From Shinella kummerowiae (GTDB taxonomy: Bacteria > Pseudomonadota > Alphaproteobacteria > Rhizobiales > Rhizobiaceae): a stretch of DNA of 64,000 nt. Positions 25,730-33,186 of the stretch are shown in pieces. The notes under the pieces were generated by a model that saw nothing but the letters and a program-made list of their open reading frames with translations, had not been told where the DNA came from and did not search any database. Every line of letters begins with the position of its first letter. Position 1 is the stretch's first letter. Location of the stretch: positions 558,001 to 622,000 of the forward strand of contig NZ_WUMK01000003.1 of assembly GCF_009827055.1 (NCBI RefSeq), in the 5' to 3' direction. The translations under genes were made by a program, and so were the position numbers.

Positions 25730-26713
25730 ATGCATGAACGAGCCATTGCTTTTCCGGTCGAAGCCACGCGCCGCGACCTTCTTCTTGGCGCTGCTGCCGG
25801 CCTCGCGGCGCTCGCCTTGCCATTCGACGCCTTCGCTCAGGCATCGACCAATGAAAACAGCGAAACGAAGGGAACCAACGCCATGCCTTTCATCAAGACT
25901 GCCGACAATGTCGAAATCTTCTACAAGGACTGGGGTCCGCGCGATGCGCAGCCCATCGTGTTCCATCACGGCTGGCCACTTTCGGCCGACGATTGGGACA
26001 ACCAGATGATGTTTTTCCTCAATGAGGGTTTCCGCGTCATCGCCCATGACCGCCGCGGCCACGGCCGCTCGACGCAGACCGACACCGGCAACGAGATGGA
26101 CACCTATGCCGCCGATGTCGCTGCGCTGACCGATGCGCTCGACCTGAAGGATGCCGTCCATATCGGCCACTCGACCGGCGGCGGCGAGGTGGTGCACTAC
26201 GTCGCCCACGCGAAGAAGGGGCGCGTCGCCAAGGCGGTCATCATCGGCGCCGTTCCGCCGATCATGGTGAAATCCGACAAAAATCCGGGCGGCCTGCCGA
26301 TCGAGGTTTTCGACGGTTTTCGCGCGGCGCTCGTCGCCAACCGCGCGCAATTCTTCCTGGATGTGCCGGCCGGCCCCTTCTACGGCTTCAACCGCCCGGG
26401 CGCGAAGGTTTCCCAGGGGTTGATCAACAACTGGTGGCGGCAGGGCATGATGGGCGGCGCGAAGGCCCATTACGACTGCATAAAAGCCTTCTCCGAGACG
26501 GATTTCACGGAAGACCTGAAGGCGATCGACTTGCCGGTCTTCGTCATGCATGGCGATGACGACCAGATCGTGCCCTATGCGGATTCCGCCCCGCTTTCGG
26601 CAAAGCTGCTGAAGAACGGCACCTTGAAGACCTATCAAGGCCTGCCGCATGGCATGTGCTCGACCCATCCGGAGGTCGTCAACCCGGACCTTCTCGCCTT
26701 CATCAAGGGCTGA
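25730..26713 (+). CDS. Tat-exported alpha/beta hydrolase, chloroperoxidase type
   Basis: Alpha/beta hydrolase of 327 residues closely patterned on cofactor-free haloperoxidases. Residues 1-38 form a Tat signal (TRRDLLLGAAAGLAAL, then DAFAQA). Such enzymes are usually cytoplasmic and begin at the equivalent of MPFIKTADNVEIFY, residue 52 here. Nucleophile Ser148 lies in GHSTGGGE, the acid residue in HGDDDQIVP (about 276-278), and the base His307 in GLPHGM. The start ATG follows AGGAGGCAAGTC. It heads a set with two MBL hydrolases. A role in oxidative or ester hydrolysis in the periplasm is inference. Confidence 0.88.
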   Translation: MHERAIAFPVEATRRDLLLGAAAGLAALALPFDAFAQASTNENSETKGTNAMPFIKTADNVEIFYKDWGPRDAQPIVFHHGWPLSADDWDNQMMFFLNEGFRVIAHDRRGHGRSTQTDTGNEMDTYAADVAALTDALDLKDAVHIGHSTGGGEVVHYVAHAKKGRVAKAVIIGAVPPIMVKSDKNPGGLPIEVFDGFRAALVANRAQFFLDVPAGPFYGFNRPGAKVSQGLINNWWRQGMMGGAKAHYDCIKAFSETDFTEDLKAIDLPVFVMHGDDDQIVPYADSAPLSAKLLKNGTLKTYQGLPHGMCSTHPEVVNPDLLAFIKG

Positions 26714-26793
26714 TCCGCGCCTCCCGACGCCCCGCGCGCCGCGGTCTCCGCCGGCCCGGCGCGCGCCTTTCCCATCGTGCAGAGGGTTTTGGC

Positions 26794-27633
26794 ATGCGCA
26801 TCCATCACCTCAATTGCGGCTCGCATTGCCCTTTGGGCGGTGCGCTGTTCGATGGGGCAAGCCGGGGGATATTTGCGCATATCTGCACCCACTGCCTGCT
26901 CATCGAGACGGCGGACAGCCTTGTTCTCGTCGATACCGGCTATGGCCTTCAGGATGTCCGGCCGACGGCAGGCAGGCGGCTGGCCTTTACCTGGCCGTTG
27001 CTGCTCAACACGCAACTGCGCGAAGGCGACACCGCGATCCGCCAGGTGGAGGCGCTCGGCTATTCCCCGCGCGATGTCCGCCATATCGTGCTCACCCATC
27101 TCGATTTCGATCATGCCGGCGGCATCGCGGATTTTCCCGAGGCACGCGTCCATGTGCTTGCCAGCGAAAAGGCGGCGGCGGAAAGGACACGCCGCGGCTT
27201 CATCACCCGCCAGCGCTATCGGCCGGCCATGTGGGACTGCGTGCGCGATTGGCGCATCTATGCCGCAGGCGGGGATGATTGGTTCGGCTTTGAGGCCGTA
27301 CGCCGGCTCGACGGCCTGTCCGAGGATATCGTGATGGTGCCGTTGCGTGGCCATACGCTCGGCCATGCCGGCGTCGCGATCCGCACAGCGGAGGGATGGC
27401 TCCTTGATGCCGGCGACAGTTTCATGTCCCACGGCGAACTGGACGTCCGGCCACACTGCCCCGTGGGACTGCGCGCCTATCAGGCGATCATGACGAGCGA
27501 CCGCCAAGCGCGACGCGCCAACCTCGAACGGCTGCGGGCGCTTCAGCAGGATACCTCTGCCGGCGTGACGATCTTCGCCGCTCATGACGATATCAGCCTT
27601 GCTGCCCTCAGAGGAGCAGCCGGTTCGCAATAG
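26794..27633 (+). CDS. MBL-fold metallo-hydrolase
   Basis: Zinc-dependent hydrolase of 279 residues, without a signal peptide. The metal motif reads THLDFDHAGG at 101-110, so the usual HxHxDH is HxDxDH (His102, Asp104, Asp106, His107). Further ligands are in GHTLGHAG and LLDAGDSF, and a final AAHDD. The overall pattern resembles AHL-lactonase-like (AttM/AiiA) proteins, but the altered motif makes lactonase activity uncertain. The start MRIHHLNCG follows AGAGGG. The gene begins 80 bases after the Tat hydrolase and is probably co-transcribed with it. Confidence 0.82.
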   Translation: MRIHHLNCGSHCPLGGALFDGASRGIFAHICTHCLLIETADSLVLVDTGYGLQDVRPTAGRRLAFTWPLLLNTQLREGDTAIRQVEALGYSPRDVRHIVLTHLDFDHAGGIADFPEARVHVLASEKAAAERTRRGFITRQRYRPAMWDCVRDWRIYAAGGDDWFGFEAVRRLDGLSEDIVMVPLRGHTLGHAGVAIRTAEGWLLDAGDSFMSHGELDVRPHCPVGLRAYQAIMTSDRQARRANLERLRALQQDTSAGVTIFAAHDDISLAALRGAAGSQ

Positions 27634-27658
27634 ACCAGACAGGGAAGGGAGACCAGCA

Positions 27659-28600
27659 ATGCCCGATTTCGAGACCAACACGCTTCATGCCACCCGTCGG
27701 CAACTGCTTCTGGGCGCGGCCGCGACGACCGTCTCTTTGGCCTTGCCGCGCCATGTCCTTGCGGCGCCCGCGCATACATTCACCCACGGAGCCTTCGACA
27801 TCACGGTCGTCAGCGACGGGATGCTGATGCTGCCGCCGGAAATCCTGCTGCCCGATGCCAATGCCGAGGAGCGCGCCGATTTCCTGAAGCGGCTCGGCGG
27901 CAATGAGAAGGGCGCGGCGGTACAGGCAAACATCCCCCTCATCCGCCACGGCAGCGACCTCATCCTCATCGACACCGGCGCAGGACCGTATTTCCAGGCA
28001 AGCGCGGGGCGCCTTGCGGAAAACCTCAAGACAGTTGGCGTCAAGCCGGAGGAGATTACGAAAGTCGTCTTCACCCATGTGCATCCCGATCACTCCGGCG
28101 GCACGACGACACCCGACGGCAAGCTGCTTTTCCCGAACGCGCATTATTATGTCGGTGAGGCGGAGGCCGCGTTCTGGACGGACCCGGCCTTCGAAACCCG
28201 CCAACCCGCCCCCCTGCACGGTTTCGCCAAGGGCGCGCAGCGCGATCTCGGCGCCGTCGAGGATCGCCTGACACTGGTCAAGTCGGGCGACGAGATCGTG
28301 CCCGGCATGGCGGTCTTGCCGACGCTCGGCCATACGCCGGGGCATCTCTCGCTCGAACTGGCCGGCGACGGCAACCTGCTCGTCACGGGCGATGCCTGCA
28401 CCAGCGATACCATTTTCTTCGCGCGGCCGGACTGGCATTTCGGTTTCGACACGGATGCGGAGATTGCGCTGAAAAGCCGGCAGACGCTGCTCGACCGGGC
28501 TGCTTCGGAGAAGATCAAGATGCTGGGCTATCACTGGACCTATCCAGGGGTCGGTTATGCCGAGCGCAACGGTGCGGCCTATCGCTTCGTACCAACCTGA
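27659..28600 (+). CDS. Tat-exported MBL-fold metallo-hydrolase
   Basis: Zinc hydrolase of 313 residues. The Tat signal occupies about 1-36 (TRRQLLLGAAATTVSLALP). The canonical motif THVHPDHSGG lies at 139-148 (His140, His142, Asp144, His145), with LGHTPGHLS and VTGDACTSDT downstream. It resembles secreted quorum-quenching-like or beta-lactone-hydrolysing MBL proteins; the substrate is not defined. The start ATG at 27659 follows AGGGAAGGGAG. It is the third gene of the operon, 25 bases after the other MBL gene. Confidence 0.87.
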   Translation: MPDFETNTLHATRRQLLLGAAATTVSLALPRHVLAAPAHTFTHGAFDITVVSDGMLMLPPEILLPDANAEERADFLKRLGGNEKGAAVQANIPLIRHGSDLILIDTGAGPYFQASAGRLAENLKTVGVKPEEITKVVFTHVHPDHSGGTTTPDGKLLFPNAHYYVGEAEAAFWTDPAFETRQPAPLHGFAKGAQRDLGAVEDRLTLVKSGDEIVPGMAVLPTLGHTPGHLSLELAGDGNLLVTGDACTSDTIFFARPDWHFGFDTDAEIALKSRQTLLDRAASEKIKMLGYHWTYPGVGYAERNGAAYRFVPT

Positions 28601-28657
28601 CACTTTCTGCGGGAGACGTGTCATTCAATTCTGGGTCGACGCCGCCCGAAGACCGGG

Positions 28658-28984
28658 TTACCGGTCGACGGAAGCACCCAGCACCGAGCCGATCAGCCCC
28701 GGAAACCGTGCCTCGAGGTCGTCCTGCCGGAGGCTGAGGCGGCGGCCGCGGCCCAAAGTCTCGTTGCGGATGACGCCCGCCTCGCGCAGCACCTTCATCA
28801 GATGCGACTTGGTCGATTTCGGCGTCGAGGGGTCGGAGAGATGACATTGCGCCATTTCGAGCGGACCATCGGCAAGCTGGCGCACGATGGCCAGCCGTTC
28901 GGGATCGCTCAAGGCAAAAAGCACGTCCGTCAACCGCAGATCGGTGCGGTCGGGATGGGGAAGGTCGGTGATATCGGGCGCCAT
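28658..28984 (-). CDS. ArsR-type winged-helix repressor
   Basis: Small regulator of 108 residues. The helix-turn-helix core is LFALSDPERLAIVRQLADGP, then CHLSDPSTPKSTKSHLMKVL and REAGVIRNETLGRGRRLSLR, the ArsR pattern. The CxC metal motif (ELCVCDL) is absent, so metal sensing is unlikely. It reads away from the MFS transporter gene, and two TTCGAAC-type inverted repeats lie in the shared promoter, one directly beside the start codon. The likely role is auto-repression and repression of the exporter. The ligand is unknown. Confidence 0.88.
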   Translation of the reverse strand: MAPDITDLPHPDRTDLRLTDVLFALSDPERLAIVRQLADGPLEMAQCHLSDPSTPKSTKSHLMKVLREAGVIRNETLGRGRRLSLRQDDLEARFPGLIGSVLGASVDR

Positions 28985-29003
28985 GGTTCGAATTTAGTTG
29001 AAC
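28985..29003. promoter_or_regulatory. ArsR-type operator next to the regulator start
   Basis: GGTTCGA and TTGAAC form an imperfect inverted repeat immediately upstream of the ArsR-type ATG. It matches the more perfect copy at 29028-29049. Confidence 0.55.
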
Positions 29004-29027
29004 TGTTGCGGAAATAATAGTAGCAAT

Positions 29028-29049
29028 TGGTTCGATATTTTTCGAACCA
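29028..29049. promoter_or_regulatory. ArsR-type operator before the MFS gene
   Basis: TGGTTCGA and TCGAACCA are perfect 8-base inverted arms with a six-base AT spacer. The site ends about 12 bases before the GTG start of the MFS transporter. Confidence 0.65.
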
Positions 29050-29060
29050 TAAGGTGTCCT

Positions 29061-30257
29061 GTGGCCGATACGATGCTTTCCATGCCGCTGCGCAGTCACG
29101 CGGGCTTCCGCATTACGCTTGCCGGCATGGCGGTGATGATGGCCGGCGCCAGCGCGCCCTCGCCTTTCTACCCCTCGCTTCAGCAGGAGATCGGCTTCTC
29201 GGCGGCGACGCTGACCGGCATTTTCGCCGTCTATACCGTCGCGCTCTTGATATCCCTGCTCGTTACAGGGTCGCTGTCGGACCATGTCGGCCGGCGGCCG
29301 GTGATCTCCGCGGGTTTTGTCCTGATGGCGTTGAGCCTGCTGCTCTTCTGGCAGGCGGGGGATGTCGCCGGGCTGATGGTGGCGCGCACATTGCAAGGCG
29401 TCGCAGCCGGACTGCTGCTCTCCGCACTGTCTGCGGCCGTGGTCGATCTGGAGCCGAGAGACCGGCCGGGCAGCGCCTCGGTGTGGAATTCTGTCATTCC
29501 GCTCGGCGGGCTTTCCGTGGGCGCACTCATATCAGGCATTCTGATGGACGTGACCGAGATGGCGGAAGCCGATGTGTTCGGCACGCTGGTCGTCGCCTAT
29601 GTGTTGTTTGCCGCCGTGATCTGGCTCATCCCCGAGACCGCACCGCGACACGAGGGCGTCTGGGCATCGCTTCGGCCGCGGGTCGGCGTGCCAGCCACGG
29701 CTGCCAAAGCGTTTTGGCGCAGCGCGCCGGCCGTTGTCGCGGGCTGGGCGACCGGCGGGCTCTATCTCTCGCTCGGCGCGCCGATCGTCCGCCACGTCTT
29801 CGGCGCGGAAGACCACGTCACGCAGGCCGGCGTGGTCGCGCTGCTCTGCGCTGCCGGCGCCGTCGCCTGCTATCTTGCGCGCGGTCACTCCTCGCGGCAG
29901 GTCACGCTCTATGGAACCTCCGCGCTCTCGATCGGCACGGCATTGACACTCCTCGCAATCGGCTGGCAGTCGCTACCCGCCTATCTCGCCGCGCTGATCA
30001 TTGCCGGAACGGGTTTTGGAACCTGCTTCTACGGCGTGCTGCGCTCCATCGTCCCAGTGGTGCGGCCGGACGAGCGCGGCGAACTCTTCGCCTCGCTGTT
30101 CACCCTGAGCTATCTCGCCTTCGGCCTGCCGACGCTGCTCGCCGGTATGGCCGTCGGCATCTTTGGCCTGACATCGACGACGCTGGGCTATGGCGCGCTG
30201 ATCGTGCTTTTCTCGGCAACGGCCGGCTTGTTGCGGAGGTTCGGAACGCGGGATTGA
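29061..30257 (+). CDS. MFS transporter
   Basis: Inner-membrane transporter of 398 residues with about twelve helices. The loop 2-3 motif GSLSDHVGRRPVI is the MFS signature, and a second-half equivalent is degenerate. ASAPSPFYPSLQQEIGFSAA in the first helices is typical of drug-efflux-like members. The start is taken as GTG 29061, six bases after AAGG; an ATG at 29073 is the alternative. It is divergent from the ArsR gene and probably repressed by it. It may export products of, or toxic substrates for, the adjacent hydrolase operon, but the two are separate transcripts. Confidence 0.85.
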   Translation: MADTMLSMPLRSHAGFRITLAGMAVMMAGASAPSPFYPSLQQEIGFSAATLTGIFAVYTVALLISLLVTGSLSDHVGRRPVISAGFVLMALSLLLFWQAGDVAGLMVARTLQGVAAGLLLSALSAAVVDLEPRDRPGSASVWNSVIPLGGLSVGALISGILMDVTEMAEADVFGTLVVAYVLFAAVIWLIPETAPRHEGVWASLRPRVGVPATAAKAFWRSAPAVVAGWATGGLYLSLGAPIVRHVFGAEDHVTQAGVVALLCAAGAVACYLARGHSSRQVTLYGTSALSIGTALTLLAIGWQSLPAYLAALIIAGTGFGTCFYGVLRSIVPVVRPDERGELFASLFTLSYLAFGLPTLLAGMAVGIFGLTSTTLGYGALIVLFSATAGLLRRFGTRD

Positions 30258-30315
30258 CACTGTCCTGCCAACCGCCGCGCGACGACGGTTCCATCCGCCC
30301 CAGGGAATGTAGGCG

Positions 30316-30843
30316 TCAATCGGCCGACGTCGGATCGATAGCCAAGGCTCGCACGGCAAGGTCTACCTGTTCCGTCGTCGAAAGAGCGACATCGACAACG
30401 ACGCCATCTTCATCCGGGCCGAGCGGTTCGAGCGCTGCAAGCTGCGATTCAAGCAAGGAAGCCGGGAAGAAATGCCCGGCGCGATGCGAAAGCCGGTCGG
30501 CCAGCACCGCGCGGTCGCCGTGGACATGCACGAAGCGCACGCGCGGCGCGCCGCTGCGCAGGATGTCACGATAGGCGCGTTTCAGCGCGGAGCACCCCAG
30601 CACGGAAGACCGGCCGGCGGCTTCGTCGCGGGCGATTTCCGCAGCCAGGGCCTTCAGCCAAGGCGCGCGATCATCGTCATCGAGGGGAATGCCGGCAGAC
30701 ATCTTGGCGACGTTCTGCGGCGGATGAAAGCTGTCGCCCTCGATGAAGCGCCAGCCGAGCCTTTCGGCCAGCGCCTCGCCAACGGTGGTCTTGCCACTGC
30801 CGGAAACGCCCATGACGACGATATGCTGTAATCTTCCGTTCAT
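30316..30843 (-). CDS. gntK: Gluconokinase
   Basis: Phosphorylates D-gluconate to 6-phosphogluconate. The 175-residue protein begins MNGRLQHIVVMGVSGSGKTT (Walker A at about 12-20), then IEGDSFHPPQNVAKMSAGIP, the substrate-binding segment of GntK, and later VLGCSALKRAYRDILR, HVHGDRAVLADRLSHRAGHF. The ATG overlaps the GntP stop as ATGA, so the two are translated together. No gluconate regulator is adjacent, and the gene ends near the MFS gene, which converges on it. Confidence 0.93.
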   Translation of the reverse strand: MNGRLQHIVVMGVSGSGKTTVGEALAERLGWRFIEGDSFHPPQNVAKMSAGIPLDDDDRAPWLKALAAEIARDEAAGRSSVLGCSALKRAYRDILRSGAPRVRFVHVHGDRAVLADRLSHRAGHFFPASLLESQLAALEPLGPDEDGVVVDVALSTTEQVDLAVRALAIDPTSAD

Positions 30844-32216
30844 AGCAGCCACCATCCGACGAGCGCGAAACCGAAGCCGATAACGCCAAGCAGGGTCTCC
30901 ATCACCGTCCAGGTTTTGAGCGTGGTGCGCTCGTCCATCTGGAGGAAGCGGCCGACCAGCCAGAAGCCGGAATCGTTCACATGGCTGAGAACCGTCGCGC
31001 CGCAGGCGATGGCGATGACGAGGAAACACAGATCGAGAGAACTGAGCCCCGTCGTCGCAGCCACGGTGGGCGCCAGCAGGCCCGCCGTCGTGGTCAGCGC
31101 CACGGTGGCCGAGCCCTGCGCGACACGAAGCGCGGTGGAGATCAGGAAGGCGGCGACGATCAAGGGCATGCCGACCGTCTCAAGGCTGCCGGCAAGCGCC
31201 TGGCCGATCCCGCTCGCGCGCAGCACGCCGCCGAACATGCCGCCGGCCCCCGTCACGAGGATAATGCCGCAGATCGGTCCCAGCGCCCCATCCATCAGCT
31301 TTTCCATGTCCTTCGCCGTTCGCTCACCGCTGAGCGTCCACATGCCGACAAGGACCGTGATGAGCAATGCCACCGGCGTCTGCCCGGCCATGCGCAGGAC
31401 ATTCACCCACAGGGCGGAACCGTCGATCGCCTTCGCGGTCGCCAGCGTGGTGAGCCCCGTATTGAGGAAGATCAGCACGAGCGGCAGCAGCAGCACGAGC
31501 ATCACCGTGCCGAAGGACGGAGGCTGGCGGTCACGCGCCGCCTCGCTGCGCACGCCGAGAATTTCCGGAACCGGCAGTTGGAAGCGCTTGCCGGCCCACA
31601 GGCTGAAGAGATAGCTGCCCAAATACCATGTTGGCAGGGCGATGACGAGACCGACCAGCACCAGAAGGCCGATATCCGCTCCCAGCAGCTCGCTCGCGGC
31701 GACCGGGCCCGGATGGGGCGGTAGGAAGGCATGCATCACCGCGAAGGCACCGGCCGAAGGCAGCGCATAAAGCAGCACAGAGCCGCCGAAACGATGGGCG
31801 ACGCTGAAGATGATCGGCAGCATCACCACGAGCCCGGCATCAAAGAAGATCGGAAAACCGAACAGCAGCGAGGCGACACCGAGCGCGAAAGGCGCACGGT
31901 CATGCCCGAACTGTCCGATCAGCCGATCGGCCAGCACCTGCGCGCCGCCCGAGACTTCGAGCATTCGCCCGATCATCGCGCCGAAACCGACCAGCAGCGC
32001 CACCGAGGCAAGCGTCGAGCCAAAGCCTTGCAACAGGGTCGGGACTACATCCTGAAAAGAGATGCCCGTGACCAGCGCGGTGAGCAGGCTGACCAGCACC
32101 AGCGCCACAAATGCATGCAAGCGGAAACGCAGGATAAGCAGAAGGAGCAGCGCCACGGCTGCCACCGCGATCAGCAACAATGTGGCTGTCCCGTAGACGG
32201 GTTCGATCGAATTCAT
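30840..32216 (-). CDS. gntP: Gluconate:H+ symporter, GntP family
   Basis: Inner-membrane permease of 458 residues with many hydrophobic helices. Family features include FGSTLASVALLVGFGAMIGR, FGFPIFFDAGLVVMLPIIF, MHAFLPPHPGPVAASELLGA and a late SHVNDSGFWLVGRF. These are characteristic of GntP and related sugar acid carriers. The start MNSIEPVYG at 32216 follows GAGGGAGGACAC; an upstream frame of nine codons is dispensable. With gntK it forms a two-gene gluconate uptake operon. Confidence 0.93.
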   Translation of the reverse strand: MNSIEPVYGTATLLLIAVAAVALLLLLILRFRLHAFVALVLVSLLTALVTGISFQDVVPTLLQGFGSTLASVALLVGFGAMIGRMLEVSGGAQVLADRLIGQFGHDRAPFALGVASLLFGFPIFFDAGLVVMLPIIFSVAHRFGGSVLLYALPSAGAFAVMHAFLPPHPGPVAASELLGADIGLLVLVGLVIALPTWYLGSYLFSLWAGKRFQLPVPEILGVRSEAARDRQPPSFGTVMLVLLLPLVLIFLNTGLTTLATAKAIDGSALWVNVLRMAGQTPVALLITVLVGMWTLSGERTAKDMEKLMDGALGPICGIILVTGAGGMFGGVLRASGIGQALAGSLETVGMPLIVAAFLISTALRVAQGSATVALTTTAGLLAPTVAATTGLSSLDLCFLVIAIACGATVLSHVNDSGFWLVGRFLQMDERTTLKTWTVMETLLGVIGFGFALVGWWLL

Positions 32217-32246
32217 GTGTCCTCCCTCGGCAAATCGAGTCAAAGT

Positions 32247-32261
32247 CCATGTATTCCATGG
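32247..32261. promoter_or_regulatory. Inverted repeat upstream of gntP
   Basis: CCATG-TATTC-CATGG lies about 31 bases before the gntP start. It may be a regulator site for the gluconate genes, but no regulator gene is adjacent to support the match. Confidence 0.35.
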
Positions 32262-32330
32262 TCTTTCTTCAAAAAACTATGCCGAAACAGGGACGACGGA
32301 AAGCGACGACTTCGATAGTTCACAGAAAGA

Positions 32331-32359
32331 CGGCCGCGCTTCGTCGGAAAGCGCGGCCG
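32331..32359 (-). terminator. Intrinsic terminator after the copper operon
   Basis: CGGCCGCGCTT and AAGCGCGGCCG form a perfect 11-base stem with a 7-base loop, just past the CusF-like stop at 32366. On the minus strand a T-rich TCTTTCT follows. Confidence 0.75.
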
Positions 32360-32365
32360 CCATCA

Positions 32366-32650
32366 TCATTTGACCTGCGTCACGGTCAACTTGCCGTTTA
32401 CGCGCTCGGCAACGAACTGCACCTTTGCGCCGACCTTGAGCTTCTCGAGAAGTGCTTCATCGCCAACCTGGAAGACCATGGTCATGGCGGGCATTTCGAG
32501 GGATTTCAGCTCTTCGTGGATCAGCGTGACCTTCTTGGCCTTCTCGTCCACTTTCTTCACCGTGCCGTTGGTGAACTCCTGCGCGAACGCGCCGGTGGCG
32601 GAGATGAGGGCGATTGCGGCGGCGATGGTGATCTTCGCAATGTTTTTCAT
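32366..32650 (-). CDS. CusF-like periplasmic copper-binding protein
   Basis: Small secreted protein of 94 residues with a signal peptide cleaved after TGAFA (about residue 23). The mature OB-like fold carries His45 and the run MPAMTM at 53-58, matching the copper site of CusF except that its tryptophan (WPxMTM) is replaced by methionine. CusF-type proteins carry Cu(I) or Ag(I) to efflux systems. It is the last gene of the copper operon, 18 bases after the cupredoxin gene. Without the Trp shield, it may bind copper with different affinity or redox protection. Confidence 0.83.
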   Translation of the reverse strand: MKNIAKITIAAAIALISATGAFAQEFTNGTVKKVDEKAKKVTLIHEELKSLEMPAMTMVFQVGDEALLEKLKVGAKVQFVAERVNGKLTVTQVK

Positions 32651-32668
32651 GTCGGTTTCCTTTGAGGT

Positions 32669-33145
32669 TTACTTCTTTGCGACCGTGACGTCGCCGTGCA
32701 TGCCGGCGTCGTAGTGGCCAGGCACCAGGCAGGCGATCTTGAACGTGCCGTCATTGGTGAATTTCCAGACGATCTCGCCGGTCTTGCCGGGAGCGAGACG
32801 GATGGCGTTCGGATCGTCATGTTCCATATCCGGGAACTTCTCCATCACGGCCTTGTGCTCCATAACCTTGTCCTCCTGGTCGAGAACGAACTCATGATCG
32901 AGCTCACCGGCATTCTTGATCGAAAACACGATGGTCTGGTCCTTTCGGACGTTGAAATTGTTCGGCGTGAAGATCATCTTGCCGTCCTCGGTCTCCTTCA
33001 TGGTGACCCGGATGGTCTGGGTGGCCTTGGCCTTCTCACCGGGCTCACCGGCGGCCATTTCGCCATGGCCGCCCTCATGGCTGCCGGAGGCAAGCACAGG
33101 CGTCGCGAGCGTGGCGAGCAGCAGGCCGAAATATAGAGGTTTCAT
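32669..33145 (-). CDS. Cupredoxin (plastocyanin/azurin-like) copper protein
   Basis: Exported blue-copper-type protein of 158 residues. The signal peptide ends near PVLA (about residue 19), followed by a His/Glu/Met-rich stretch (SGSHEGGHGEMAAGE). Copper ligands are the His in LDHEFVLD and Cys, His and Met in IACLVPGHYDAGMHG. The start MKPLYFG at 33145 follows AAGGAC; the longer open frame upstream is read-through. It probably accepts or stores copper alongside the multicopper oxidase encoded 41 bases upstream. Confidence 0.88.
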   Translation of the reverse strand: MKPLYFGLLLATLATPVLASGSHEGGHGEMAAGEPGEKAKATQTIRVTMKETEDGKMIFTPNNFNVRKDQTIVFSIKNAGELDHEFVLDQEDKVMEHKAVMEKFPDMEHDDPNAIRLAPGKTGEIVWKFTNDGTFKIACLVPGHYDAGMHGDVTVAKK

Positions 33146-33186
33146 GTCATTGTCCTTGATTTGCGGTTTTTCGGTTGGAGTTTTCG

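Noticed and set aside
30270-30290. AACCG..CGGTT repeat between the MFS and gluconokinase genes
   Set aside because: The stem has a mismatch and no T-run; chance occurrence in GC-rich DNA is likely.
30316-31029. Longer 237-codon version of gluconokinase
   Set aside because: The extra N-terminus is arginine-rich and overlaps the permease; the ATGA overlap at 30840-30843 supports the short start.
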